Part shown: positions 26,819 through 36,277 of the stretch, in pieces
How positions within the stretch are numbered: position 1 is the stretch's first letter
Layout of the letters: the number at the start of each line of letters is the position of its first letter
The notes under the pieces: model-generated
Database searches by the model: none
Seen by the model: only the letters and a program-made list of their open reading frames with translations
What the model was told of the DNA's origin: nothing
Translations under genes and position numbers: made by a program
Assembly (NCBI GenBank): GCA_963204915.1
Contig: CAUJHS010000071.1
Coordinates: 1 to 64,000, forward strand
Reading direction: 5' to 3'
Origin: Planctomycetota bacterium
GTDB lineage: Bacteria; Planctomycetota; Planctomycetia; Pirellulales; Pirellulaceae
DNA length: 64,000 nucleotides

Positions 26819-29800
26819 TTAACGTTCGTTGTTTGTTGATGCGGTGGTTTTCTGCAATCGCCTTGATCTTTGGCCTCACGGAACTTCTCTCGGCGCAACC
26901 CGCAGTGGAAAAGTCCGCGGTTGAAGTCGCTCCAGGAGACTTCAACGCCGAGGTTCCACATCCATTGCAGTTCCGTCGGGTTTATGTTCCATCGGATCGT
27001 CTGGTCGAAGTCGCCGGAAAGGGCTTCCGGCCAATGTCGCGACAAGATTTCGAGCGAGTTACCGAACTGTTAGACCGGCATAATAAGTCGCCCGAGAAAT
27101 TTTCGGAAGCTGCGATCCTTCGCGGAGATTATTACGCAACCTTAGACGGCGAGGATGCGCTGCGAGGACAAGCGGTTCTGGAGATCGAACGTCGTGCCAC
27201 GGGTTTTGCGGCGATTCCTATAAAACCTTTAAATCTCGCACTGACCACTCCATTTTGGCAGGAAACGAACTTACCTGCGACAGCGGGCGTCGACCGCGAG
27301 GGAGACTACGTTGTCTTAACACGCCGAGAACAACGCTTGTCATTTAGCTGGTCACGGCAGGGAATTCTGGATCCATTCGGCGCAACGGACTTTACGTTAG
27401 AGTTGCCCGAAGCGGCCCAACGTCGCGTGTGGATTGATTTACCCCAAGAGTTGCAGATTGAGGCGTCCGGTGGTTTGAGTGAGGAACTCGAGACTCATGA
27501 TTCGCCAACTACCTTACTCAATTTACCTCCTCCGGATCCCGGCACGCGACGGTGGCGCATTGATGTTTTCGGAAAGACAACGTTGGTGCTGCGAGTTAGC
27601 TCGCGAGGTCGAGACTTAACCTCTGTCGTTACTTCGGTACGTCATTCGAGCATCTATGATTTGTCTCCCGAGTCGGTATCTCTATCGGAAGATATTCGCC
27701 TCTTTGTGCAGGGGTCGCAACAAAGTGAACTGACTTTGAATGTCGGTAACGACCTACGCATCACTGCGGCGCGACTTGACGATCAGCCCGTGCCTTGGCG
27801 CGTTGCTGCAGACGATCCATCACGCGTGACCCTGCGGTTTCCCGAAGCCATCGACGGCGATGGTCACATCCTTCGTTTATCGGCAATCGCACCATGCCAC
27901 GTTGGTGCTCCTTGGCGTTTGCCCGCCGTACGCGTCAGTAACGTCGATTGGCAATCCGGGCGAAGCGAAATACGAGTTTCCGAAGGGCTAGTGCTTGAAC
28001 ACTTAGTTACGCGCGATTGCGTGCAAGTTCAGTCGGCGCCTTTGGCTGCCTCATCTCTGGGAAGAGCACTGTCCTTTCGTCACTACTCTGCAAACGCAGG
28101 GCTGACGCTTACCCTCAAACCTCGCCATTCGCGCGTTGCATGTGTTTCGGCCACGCAAGTTGATTTTGGGTTAAACAGCGCTTCGGCAACAACATCGTTC
28201 GACCTTCGTGCGATTCAAGGCGAGCGATTCATCTTCTTAATCGATCTCGCGGCCGATTGGATGGTCGACTCGATCACCGCCTCGTCCTTCAACGATGATA
28301 CGATGCAGAATCTGATCGAACGAGAAGTAATTCCATCGGCCGAATCGGATGCCAGGACGATGGAGGTGCGACTCCAACGGGCGCTGCGCGCCAACGAGGA
28401 GATGCGTCTCGTCGTTAAGGCTCGGCGTCGTCTTTCCGGAGAAAATGCGTCGCTTTTCCGGCAAGATCTGCGTGTCGTTGAATTGCGCGATGTGGAAGAA
28501 GAAAAACGCTACATAGCTTTGCAACCAGAAGCATCGTATCGAATCACGTTGTCCAATGAATCGGATATAAGGTTGTTGAATCCTGCACAACTTCCTGAGG
28601 ATGCAAAACACCTAATTGTCACATCGGGTGCAAGCGTAGTTTTTGCGGACAATCCAGTGGCTACCGGTATTCGCGCGTCGTTGACACGTGCGGCGCCCTC
28701 GTTCACCGCAACGTTTTTGATGGAGGCGATCGCAGCTTCGACCTCCCTGCGAGAAACCTACACGATTACAGTTAATCCCACATCATCGCACGTCGATCGA
28801 CTGCGGTTCCATTTTTCGAATAGGCGTGAACAGCCACTTCGATGGAGTTGGAAAGAATCGCCAGAAAAACAGCTCACCGCTGAACGCGTCGAGGGTGACG
28901 ATGCCGAGGGCGAAACCTGGGACATATCTCTTGATCGCTCACGCGATACGAGCTTCACGCTTGTTGCGGAACGCTTTACCGCCGTTGAGCGCGACTGCAA
29001 ACTTTCCTTTGCTTCATCGCCGCAGGCTCACGCGCAAAGCGGCGAATTGGTCGTGAGTGCGATGCCCGATATCGCAATTACCCTAGACAAGCGAGGACTC
29101 AAAGCGATTCCGCCTAGTCCGCCAAACTTTGGAACTTATCCTTCGGTCGTTGGAATGTTCCGGTTCGAGCCCGCGCAAAGTCCGGAGGCGAGCGTTTTTT
29201 GGATTGATTCGTCTCAACAGCCGTACCAACCAAGGACGATCTGGTTGCCGAACTGCCGACTGACTTCGGACTATCCCCAATTTGGCGCGCCTCGCCACAT
29301 AGTCACGATCGAGATTGAAAATACGGGTCGTAAATCGCTTGACGTCACGCTGCCGGCGACAGCAAATCTAGGGCGCGTGCTGGTGGACGGAGCCGATGTC
29401 CACACGACCGGTTATGATTCTTCATCGATACGTATTCCGCTTCCCGACAATGTTCGCCATCCGGAAGTCGTCATGGAGTATCGAACGCCGCCTCGCGCAA
29501 CCAAACCAACAAGTATTCTAGAGCCTCCTTTTCCTGATTTCGATGTCCCTGTGCTTTCGCGTGAGTGGAATGTCCGGACACCTTCTTCGTTGGCTGTAGC
29601 TAAGCTGCATCGCGGCGACTCAATAACGTATGCCAACGCAACTTGGAGCCAGCGAATGTTTGGGCCATTGCTGAATTGGTCCAATGATCATCCGGCGTTC
29701 GAACTGCCCGAAGGTTTAATTGCGACACGGCCTGAGAGAGACAATTCTTCAACACAAGCAGAGATTGCAAAGGGATGGTCTAATGTACATATTTCATTGC

Positions 29801-32800
29801 CGAAAGACGAAACGGCGCAAATTGTCGTTTATCAGCGAGATGTAGTTGCCGTTTTGGAAATAATCGTTTTCATCGCCGTAGCGGCAATCGCATTTTGGTT
29901 TTTCTCGAAACGATTTTTAGGCATTGTCCTGCTCTCCGGTCTTTTCGCCGCCGCGGCACTCGTTGCTCCTCCACCCTATTTCCAGCTTGCGGCCGCAGCA
30001 TTTTTGGCGTTCCTGGCGGCGGCTATTCTGCGGCTGGTGTCGCCGTCGGTTTCCTATGTTGATCGTGATTATCGGAAGGCGGCGCGATCGAGTGCTTTGG
30101 AATCGCCCATTACGCGACTGATCATCATTGGATTGCTCGCCAGCGGAGTCTTGGGACGAAACGTCGTGAAGGGAGATCCGAACCCGCCTACTCGATATGG
30201 CTGGCAACCCGTCTTTTTTCCGCTTGATTCCGAGGGCCAGATCAGCGAAACGGACCGTTATGTCTACGTTACCGAATCACTCTTCAAGGCGTTGCACCAG
30301 GCGGCGAAGCGTTTTGAGGCGTCGCCTCGATCTTGGTTGATTCGTTCGGCCGATTACCGCGCCACATGCAGTTGGACAAATGCGGGCGCCGAGATCGGCT
30401 GTGAACGAATCTCGATTGGGTTAGAAATCGAAGTTCTCGCGTCGCCAACACGTTTCGTGGCGCCAGAGGTTTGGCGGACTGCGGAAATTGACGACGAATC
30501 GGTACGATTAGACGGTTCGCCAATCTCATTTGATGCGGCTCGTCCAGGTGACGAACTCGGGCTAACGTTCGAACATACCGGAATCTATCGCCTCACGTTT
30601 GACGTACTGCCTGCAGTCCGTCTCGATGGGGCTCGCCGCCGGATTGAATTCGCGGTCCCTCGCGTAGGTAATGCGAGATTAAAGGTACTTTACCCTGGCC
30701 CGGTTGAAACCGTCGAGGTCGGGAACACGCTCGGTGCGATTGAACTTGACGAGCAGGGTGGCGTTCTCCAAGCGGCGATTGGCCCAGTCGATCAAATTAC
30801 GTTCAGCTGGCCGCACGTTTTTCCCCAGAATGTAGTAAGCTCTCGGCAACCCCACGTTGAACAATACGCGTGGCTCCATATTCAGCCTGATGCGCTCGTT
30901 ACCGACGTCAACTGGAAGTTTTTAGGAGACGATGAAACCATCACTGCGATTGACGTCGTGGCCGACGATAATCTCCTGTTCTTACCGTCGACAGCTCGAG
31001 GCTTGGCAAGCTTTTCGCAAGCTCGCCGCGATGGATTCCAAGCTCTGCGTCTCGTGTTTGACGCCCCGCGCCGAACACCTTTTGATTTTCAAGCATCTTT
31101 CGTCGTGCAAGGTGGCGCGGGGGTGGGCGTTTGCACCGCGCCTCGCATCGAAATTCAGAATTCGGATATCGCCCGCCGGACTCTCGCGATATCTGTGGAT
31201 CCCACCTTAGAACTTAGTGCGCCAAAAACTCAACGCGTTGAGTCCATTACAGAATCTGCGTTTCAAAGCGACTGGCCAGAAGCCCAGACAACGCCACAAC
31301 TGGCGTATCGACTATCGGATGCGCAGTGGCATTGGTCAGCCGAGTGCCATTTCCTACCGAGCATGTTGACCGGGTCGTCCAACCTGGACGTTGTTTGTCG
31401 TAGTAACTTCGCTTGGCTGAGTTATCGCGCGAGTTTAGACGCCTCGCAAGGCTCAATATTTTTGTTGCGGTTACGATTGCCGGTATCGTTTGAGATTAAA
31501 CATGTATCGGTTTCGGAGGGAGGTGTCGAGCGAGTCGATCATTGGTCGCAGCTTCCGACCGGAGAACTAACGATTTTTTTGAACGGGCGATCTAGCGCTG
31601 ACTTGATTATTCAGGTGCAAGGGCGCATGGCTTTGGATGAGCAAGATCAACCCTCACTTCCTCTTATTGAATTAGACGAGGCGAACCAGATCACGGAAAC
31701 CTACCGTATATTTCGCGGTCCGGATACGTTGGTCAAGATCAACCAAATTGAAGGCTTCTCGGAACACGCCATTTCACCGCCAGTTGACAATGCTCACCCT
31801 GAGCAAGGTCGGCTTGTCGCTGTGCTAGCGCCTTTGAGCAATACATCGAAGAACCATCGAAAAGTTACTTTGGATCTTGAACCGAATCAGCCCGAAACTA
31901 CGTTTCAGCATCTCGTTACGCGTGTAGGGCTGCACGACGACCAATGGATCTTTGAGAGCATTGTTGATATCGAAGTGACCAAAGGCGCGATTGATTTGAT
32001 TCGATTGGAGGCGCCCGAGCAGATCGCGGGTCCCTTTGTGGTCGATCCTCCAGGCCATTTGGAGGTTTATGAATTGCCACACCTTCAGCGCCGGATTTTG
32101 CTGCTGCGTCCCGAAACGGCGCTTACCGGCCGTCGTCAACTCCGAGTAAGCGGCATTATTAAAGCTCCCTCTGGAGAATCGCTGCGCGCTCCAAATGTCG
32201 AGCTCCTTGACTTTTCAGACGCGTCACAGTTTCTTGTACTTCCACTTGTGTTAGGTTCAGAACCTTTGGCATGGACCACCTATGGCATGCGAGCCGAAGA
32301 TCCTCCTGCCGACGTAAACCTTGATCCATCATATGGCGCCACAATTTCGTATCGTGTTGTAAATCGTCCGCGATACGGCGCCACGATGCGATATGTGGAA
32401 ACCGTGCCGGGGAAGCCGATAGTACATCTCGCCCATATTCACACAATGCTTCACGGTAACGAGCGATTTGTTGCTCAGGCGACGTACGACCTAACGCCGG
32501 CCGGATTACGGCAATGTGTGCTGCAATTGCCCGAGGGAGCTTCGCTTGTCCACGCTGCGCAGGAGGGGCTCACGGCGTCGCCGCTCCGCTTGGGGGATAG
32601 GCACTACCGATTTGACCTCGGAGGCGAGCGACTTCCCATGCGTCTGACCGTTGTGTATGAAGGGCGATCGGGTTCGAAGGACAATCAAAGTTATCTCACG
32701 CTATTGGCTCCGAAGTTACTTGATATTCCAGCTGCAAGGACGTTGTGGGCAGTCACATCCCACGATTCGCATGAGAAGCCTAGGATCCTAACGCGTCATC

Positions 32801-33462
32801 GGGCGCTTTCTCGGCGGCAATACGATATCTTGCGCCTAAAGTCGCTAGAGAAAACGTTGTCACTTCCCTCAGAAATTGAAGCCGAGCGTTCACCTGCAGA
32901 GTTGGCGCGTTGGTACGCCGGATGGGAGCAGCATTGGATCGCGTTGCGAGATATGTCCAAGTTCCAAATAAGTGAAACCAGTCGGGCCGTGGCATTTCCA
33001 TCACTCGACGCGTTGGACCGCTTTAAGTCCGGATTAGATACGAAATACAAGGTTGCAGAATCCTCACCTCGGGTCGCTGAGAAGTCTGCTGCGAGCCGGG
33101 GGGCATTTGACGACAATTACTTGCTTCCATCGGTTTTCGTCGAATGCGAAGGCGATGCGTTATCTGTCCGCGTGGAACGCACATCACGCAACGGCGGTAT
33201 CTCCACATGGCAAAAGGTAGCCATGTTGTTTACGGTTGTTGCCTTAATCTGCGGAGTTGGTCATCGCCTCCAGAAAGCAGAATGGACTTGCCGATTCCTA
33301 CCCTTCTTTCTTGCATTACTTGGAGTCGGATGGTGGTTGTGGCTTTCGCCGGCATTCATAGGTTTAGCGATTGCCGCGAGCGGGCTGTGGTTGGGCAGTC
33401 CTAAGCCCCGAACGACACCGGTGGCATCCGATCGATTACCGTCGTCATTGGCGCATCTTTAA
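26815..33462 (+). CDS. Giant exported protein with duplicated ectodomain-plus-membrane unit
   Basis: A 2215-residue protein with an N-terminal signal segment (residues 8-25). It has two similarly built halves. The first (about 30-1000) is beta-rich and is followed by membrane segments (about 1005-1080 and 1100-1115). The second starts near 1147 with RYVYVTESLFKAL, which resembles RVYVPSDRLVEVA near residue 58, and ends in two or three membrane segments (from about 2133) and a short tail. The preceding protein has the same plan, so the pair carries three copies of one unit. The function is unknown; I think of envelope or surface structure. The start overlaps the previous stop by four bases. 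Confidence 0.8.
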   Translation: MINVRCLLMRWFSAIALIFGLTELLSAQPAVEKSAVEVAPGDFNAEVPHPLQFRRVYVPSDRLVEVAGKGFRPMSRQDFERVTELLDRHNKSPEKFSEAAILRGDYYATLDGEDALRGQAVLEIERRATGFAAIPIKPLNLALTTPFWQETNLPATAGVDREGDYVVLTRREQRLSFSWSRQGILDPFGATDFTLELPEAAQRRVWIDLPQELQIEASGGLSEELETHDSPTTLLNLPPPDPGTRRWRIDVFGKTTLVLRVSSRGRDLTSVVTSVRHSSIYDLSPESVSLSEDIRLFVQGSQQSELTLNVGNDLRITAARLDDQPVPWRVAADDPSRVTLRFPEAIDGDGHILRLSAIAPCHVGAPWRLPAVRVSNVDWQSGRSEIRVSEGLVLEHLVTRDCVQVQSAPLAASSLGRALSFRHYSANAGLTLTLKPRHSRVACVSATQVDFGLNSASATTSFDLRAIQGERFIFLIDLAADWMVDSITASSFNDDTMQNLIEREVIPSAESDARTMEVRLQRALRANEEMRLVVKARRRLSGENASLFRQDLRVVELRDVEEEKRYIALQPEASYRITLSNESDIRLLNPAQLPEDAKHLIVTSGASVVFADNPVATGIRASLTRAAPSFTATFLMEAIAASTSLRETYTITVNPTSSHVDRLRFHFSNRREQPLRWSWKESPEKQLTAERVEGDDAEGETWDISLDRSRDTSFTLVAERFTAVERDCKLSFASSPQAHAQSGELVVSAMPDIAITLDKRGLKAIPPSPPNFGTYPSVVGMFRFEPAQSPEASVFWIDSSQQPYQPRTIWLPNCRLTSDYPQFGAPRHIVTIEIENTGRKSLDVTLPATANLGRVLVDGADVHTTGYDSSSIRIPLPDNVRHPEVVMEYRTPPRATKPTSILEPPFPDFDVPVLSREWNVRTPSSLAVAKLHRGDSITYANATWSQRMFGPLLNWSNDHPAFELPEGLIATRPERDNSSTQAEIAKGWSNVHISLPKDETAQIVVYQRDVVAVLEIIVFIAVAAIAFWFFSKRFLGIVLLSGLFAAAALVAPPPYFQLAAAAFLAFLAAAILRLVSPSVSYVDRDYRKAARSSALESPITRLIIIGLLASGVLGRNVVKGDPNPPTRYGWQPVFFPLDSEGQISETDRYVYVTESLFKALHQAAKRFEASPRSWLIRSADYRATCSWTNAGAEIGCERISIGLEIEVLASPTRFVAPEVWRTAEIDDESVRLDGSPISFDAARPGDELGLTFEHTGIYRLTFDVLPAVRLDGARRRIEFAVPRVGNARLKVLYPGPVETVEVGNTLGAIELDEQGGVLQAAIGPVDQITFSWPHVFPQNVVSSRQPHVEQYAWLHIQPDALVTDVNWKFLGDDETITAIDVVADDNLLFLPSTARGLASFSQARRDGFQALRLVFDAPRRTPFDFQASFVVQGGAGVGVCTAPRIEIQNSDIARRTLAISVDPTLELSAPKTQRVESITESAFQSDWPEAQTTPQLAYRLSDAQWHWSAECHFLPSMLTGSSNLDVVCRSNFAWLSYRASLDASQGSIFLLRLRLPVSFEIKHVSVSEGGVERVDHWSQLPTGELTIFLNGRSSADLIIQVQGRMALDEQDQPSLPLIELDEANQITETYRIFRGPDTLVKINQIEGFSEHAISPPVDNAHPEQGRLVAVLAPLSNTSKNHRKVTLDLEPNQPETTFQHLVTRVGLHDDQWIFESIVDIEVTKGAIDLIRLEAPEQIAGPFVVDPPGHLEVYELPHLQRRILLLRPETALTGRRQLRVSGIIKAPSGESLRAPNVELLDFSDASQFLVLPLVLGSEPLAWTTYGMRAEDPPADVNLDPSYGATISYRVVNRPRYGATMRYVETVPGKPIVHLAHIHTMLHGNERFVAQATYDLTPAGLRQCVLQLPEGASLVHAAQEGLTASPLRLGDRHYRFDLGGERLPMRLTVVYEGRSGSKDNQSYLTLLAPKLLDIPAARTLWAVTSHDSHEKPRILTRHRALSRRQYDILRLKSLEKTLSLPSEIEAERSPAELARWYAGWEQHWIALRDMSKFQISETSRAVAFPSLDALDRFKSGLDTKYKVAESSPRVAEKSAASRGAFDDNYLLPSVFVECEGDALSVRVERTSRNGGISTWQKVAMLFTVVALICGVGHRLQKAEWTCRFLPFFLALLGVGWWLWLSPAFIGLAIAASGLWLGSPKPRTTPVASDRLPSSLAHL

Positions 33463-33482
33463 CCCCTGGAGAGTTTGTTTTG

Positions 33483-34643
33483 ATGCCCGCTTTTAGGTTC
33501 TCAAACGGCTGGCTAGTTGTAATTGCAGGAACCTTACTGTTACAGTCGGCCCAGGTTTTTGGCCTTGAGCAGGTGTCGGTTCGCCGCGACGGTCAGGAGC
33601 AACATCTAGAAGGCAACGTCGTCGTGGAATCGCAAGACGGCGGAATTCTGCTCATGTCGCCCGATGGCGTTCTGTGGGCGATTCAGCCCGACGAGATCGT
33701 GCGCCGCCGCACCGACTCGCGACCATTTCAACTCTTTGATCGAATTTTGCTGGCCCAAAAAGTCTCGCAGGAAATTCCAACCGGATTCGAAACCTATAGC
33801 ACGGCTCACTATTTGATCTGTTACAACACATCAAAAGCTTACGCACAGTGGTGTGGTGCGTTGTATGAACGTTTGTACCGCGCCTTTTTTACCTATTGGT
33901 CGCAACGTGGATTCGACTTGCGTGATCCCGAGGCGCCTCTCGTGGCGATCGTATTCGCTGATCGCCCGTCCTTTGTAAAGTATGCCAAGACCGATCTTGG
34001 TGAAGGCGCCGAAGCGGTAATCGGGTACTACAACATGCGCACCAATCGCGTGTTGATGTATGACTTGACCGGCGTTGACGGCATTACCAACCATACGGGT
34101 TTAGCAACAACCGCAAGCCATATCAATCGCATTCTTTCCAAACCGCAAACCGAACGCACCGTTGCAACAATCATTCACGAAGCGACCCATCAGATCGCGT
34201 TCAATTGCGGATTGCAGCAACGGTACGCGGATATTCCGCTTTGGGTAAGTGAAGGGTTGGCTGTTTACTTTGAAACGCCGGATTTGGAAAGCTCGAAGGG
34301 ATGGCGTAAGATCGGGGGCGTGAACCGGGAACGCTTGCTGCAGTTCCGCATGTACCTGCGCAATCGCCCGTCCGATTCACTTCGCACGCTGCTTTCTAAT
34401 AGCCAGCGCTTTCGTAACACGCAAACCGCTCCCGACGCGTATGCCGAAGCTTGGGCTTTGAACTATTATCTCTTACGTAGACGCTCCGCGGAGTATCACG
34501 CATACCTGCAGACTTTGTCGGCGAAGAAACCCCTAATGAACGAAACGGATGAGGATCGGCTCACCGCTATCTATACGGCATTTGGCGAAAACCTCGAGGC
34601 TCTCGATCGCGACTTCGTGAGTTATTTGCGCGACACACGATAA
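33483..34643 (+). CDS. DUF1570-type exported HEXXH metallopeptidase
   Basis: A 386-residue protein with a signal peptide (hydrophobic stretch at about 9-25, ending QVFG). The first 80 residues are beta-rich; the rest is a gluzincin-like peptidase. It has IIHEATHQIAF (His232, Glu233, His236) and, about 25 residues later, LWVSEGLAVYFE, whose Glu is the expected third zinc ligand. This arrangement is that of the DUF1570/peptidase-MA-like group. It starts 20 bases after the giant protein gene with GGAGAG upstream of the ATG, so it is the third gene of that operon and may process its products, which is inference. Confidence 0.85.
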   Translation: MPAFRFSNGWLVVIAGTLLLQSAQVFGLEQVSVRRDGQEQHLEGNVVVESQDGGILLMSPDGVLWAIQPDEIVRRRTDSRPFQLFDRILLAQKVSQEIPTGFETYSTAHYLICYNTSKAYAQWCGALYERLYRAFFTYWSQRGFDLRDPEAPLVAIVFADRPSFVKYAKTDLGEGAEAVIGYYNMRTNRVLMYDLTGVDGITNHTGLATTASHINRILSKPQTERTVATIIHEATHQIAFNCGLQQRYADIPLWVSEGLAVYFETPDLESSKGWRKIGGVNRERLLQFRMYLRNRPSDSLRTLLSNSQRFRNTQTAPDAYAEAWALNYYLLRRRSAEYHAYLQTLSAKKPLMNETDEDRLTAIYTAFGENLEALDRDFVSYLRDTR

Positions 34644-34649
34644 CGAACG

Positions 34650-34678
34650 AAAAAACCCCGCCGGTAAATCCGGCGGGG
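34650..34678 (-). terminator. Intrinsic terminator for the 34709-35215 gene
   Basis: A perfect 9-bp stem CCCCGCCGG/CCGGCGGGG (34656-34664 with 34670-34678), loop TAAAT, and a run of six T on the minus strand (34650-34655). It lies 30 bases after the stop of the minus-strand gene. The hairpin also follows the plus-strand peptidase gene and may stop transcripts from both sides, but on that side the T-run is poor. Confidence 0.85.
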
Positions 34679-34708
34679 CATTTCAATCACCCTATCTCGG
34701 CAATCGAA

Positions 34709-35215
34709 TTAGCTTTGGCTGTCGTCGTCATCGTCATCCAGCGCTAAAGGAATAGCGATGGCAGCGGCCACGATTAATGCCAAGACCCAAGGATTGGCCA
34801 GCACGCCCAACAAGCCGCCGCCATTCTGGTTTCCACGCACAGCATCATCGCCACTCACGATCAACACGCCGTCATTCGCCGAGGGAGGAGCCGTCTGTTC
34901 GGCCCAAAGGCGATATACGCCCACGCCCTGCGACGTTTCAATTTGGTACACGCCGCCACGGAGGTCGGCGACTTGGAACTCGCCTTGGCCGTTGGTTTCT
35001 ACGGTTGCGATAACTTCGCCCTGCTGAGCGACACGCACTGCCACGCCGGTTTGCGCGGCGCCTTGACGGTCCACCACTTTGCCAACGAGAACTCCGCCGT
35101 GCCCTAAGGCAACGTCAGTTACGAGCGGTTGAGCGGCCCGAGCAATTTGCCCGACAAACATGCCAAGGCACGCCAGAGCGACGGCCGCTCCTTGAATGAA
35201 TCCCATCTTTTTCAT
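34709..35215 (-). CDS. Exported carboxypeptidase-regulatory-like domain protein
   Basis: A 168-residue protein. A signal peptide (MKKMG start, hydrophobic to about residue 28) is followed by a beta-sandwich of the carboxypeptidase-regulatory/transthyretin-like type: LVGKVVDRQGAAQTGVAVRV, VETNGQGEFQVADLRGGVYQIE. A C-terminal membrane segment (about 140-160) and an acidic tail DDDDDD follow. It is therefore an anchored periplasmic or surface domain. The ATG at 35215 has GGAG about nine bases upstream; the frame is open to 35263 but that part does not look like protein. Confidence 0.8.
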   Translation of the reverse strand: MKKMGFIQGAAVALACLGMFVGQIARAAQPLVTDVALGHGGVLVGKVVDRQGAAQTGVAVRVAQQGEVIATVETNGQGEFQVADLRGGVYQIETSQGVGVYRLWAEQTAPPSANDGVLIVSGDDAVRGNQNGGGLLGVLANPWVLALIVAAAIAIPLALDDDDDDSQS

Positions 35216-35283
35216 TGAGCTTACTCCGTTTCGAGTCGAGTGGCGTCGAATAACAACGAGCAAAAATTTGCTGATCCGGCAAA

Positions 35284-35332
35284 TGCCGCGTCGCCGGCCG
35301 CCTCGTAGACCTACGGGCTACTTCGTCCGGCA
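35284..35332. repeat. Imperfect inverted repeat upstream of the 34709-35215 gene
   Basis: TGCCG at 35284 pairs with CGGCA at 35328. Inside lies a smaller hairpin CGTAG-AC-CTACG (35304-35315), and GTAG can also pair with a later CTAC (35318-35321). It lies about 70 bases upstream of the start on the side where its leader would be. It could be an RNA structure or a REP-like element; I did not find a second copy in the window. Confidence 0.35.
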
Positions 35333-35452
35333 GGGCGCATTGGTTGTCCGCAGTTAGCTATCGGTCAATGGAATAGTGGACTAAAGTCAAACACGCCGAA
35401 AAACTGAATTTTTCCCAAACAGGTAAAGTTTGCGACGCTTCATGTCGAATAC

Positions 35453-36247
35453 TCAGCGTCGAAGTTGTTGATAATGCGCGATGAACTGCTGCTCTAACTG
35501 CGGCAGCCTGCGACGCAAACGCACGCTTAGCTGCCCCGGAGGCGCTAACGCGGCGATATCGCGAAGGTAACTCGTCAATTCTTCGCGAGCCTCAGGCGGA
35601 CCGTGCAACATGAAGTGCACCCATGCCCATGCGTCGCGATACTGGGCAGGTCCCATTTCTTCAAGTCGCTCGAGTTGCTCAAGTTGTTCAATCTTTGGCG
35701 GGCCTTTCAACCAAAGGAAACGTTGAATGGACGCCAAATGAGCATTTCCCAAATGCCGATCTTGCGGGGCGACCTCAAAATACTCGGCGAGCCCCTCATC
35801 TAACCACAGTGGCACCATGGGCAGCGCACCGTGAAGCAGCGCATGAGTACCCTCGTGACGAATATCAATGGCGAGTTCATCGCTTTCATACGCAAAGACC
35901 ATTCCCGGCCCGCGCTCTTTGATGAACAAGGCGCGTCGCGTTGGCGCTTGGGGAAAATAGTGGGTCAAATAGCGCTTGTATGTAGACGACTTGGCAAACA
36001 AATACACATGGGTGACCTCCTGGGCGCTTGGCACGCCTAATTCGCGAATGAGATCGTTTTGGAGACGCGTCAACTCGGCAAGCAGTCCATCGTACGGTTG
36101 AAGCGAAAAATCGGCATGACACACGAACGATCCTGCCATGCGCTCATCCGGCCATCGATTCGCAGCGTATGAATTACGACACGCGAGACCTAAGGTGAAC
36201 AGGAGAACGACAACGACGAGCTGACGCGGCCTTGCGAAAGAAATCAC
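35453..36247 (-). CDS. DUF1570-type HEXXH metallopeptidase, second copy
   Basis: A 264-residue protein with an N-terminal hydrophobic segment (10-27) that reads as a signal peptide. It carries DIRHEGTHALLHG (His131, Glu132, His135) and then PLWLDEGLAEYFEVA, the same HEXXH plus EGLAEYF arrangement as the protein at 33483-34643, so it is a diverged member of that peptidase group without the N-terminal beta domain. The start is a GTG with AGGGAAG about six bases upstream. The phosphatase gene upstream on the same strand is 30 bases away, so the two may be co-transcribed. Confidence 0.85.
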   Translation of the reverse strand: MISFARPRQLVVVVLLFTLGLACRNSYAANRWPDERMAGSFVCHADFSLQPYDGLLAELTRLQNDLIRELGVPSAQEVTHVYLFAKSSTYKRYLTHYFPQAPTRRALFIKERGPGMVFAYESDELAIDIRHEGTHALLHGALPMVPLWLDEGLAEYFEVAPQDRHLGNAHLASIQRFLWLKGPPKIEQLEQLERLEEMGPAQYRDAWAWVHFMLHGPPEAREELTSYLRDIAALAPPGQLSVRLRRRLPQLEQQFIAHYQQLRR

Positions 36248-36277
36248 TCGACTTCCCTTGAAGATCTTTTCAACGAT

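Noticed and set aside
35284-35332. Possibility of an integron attC site
   Set aside because: The core sites of attC are absent, and there is no integrase or cassette array.
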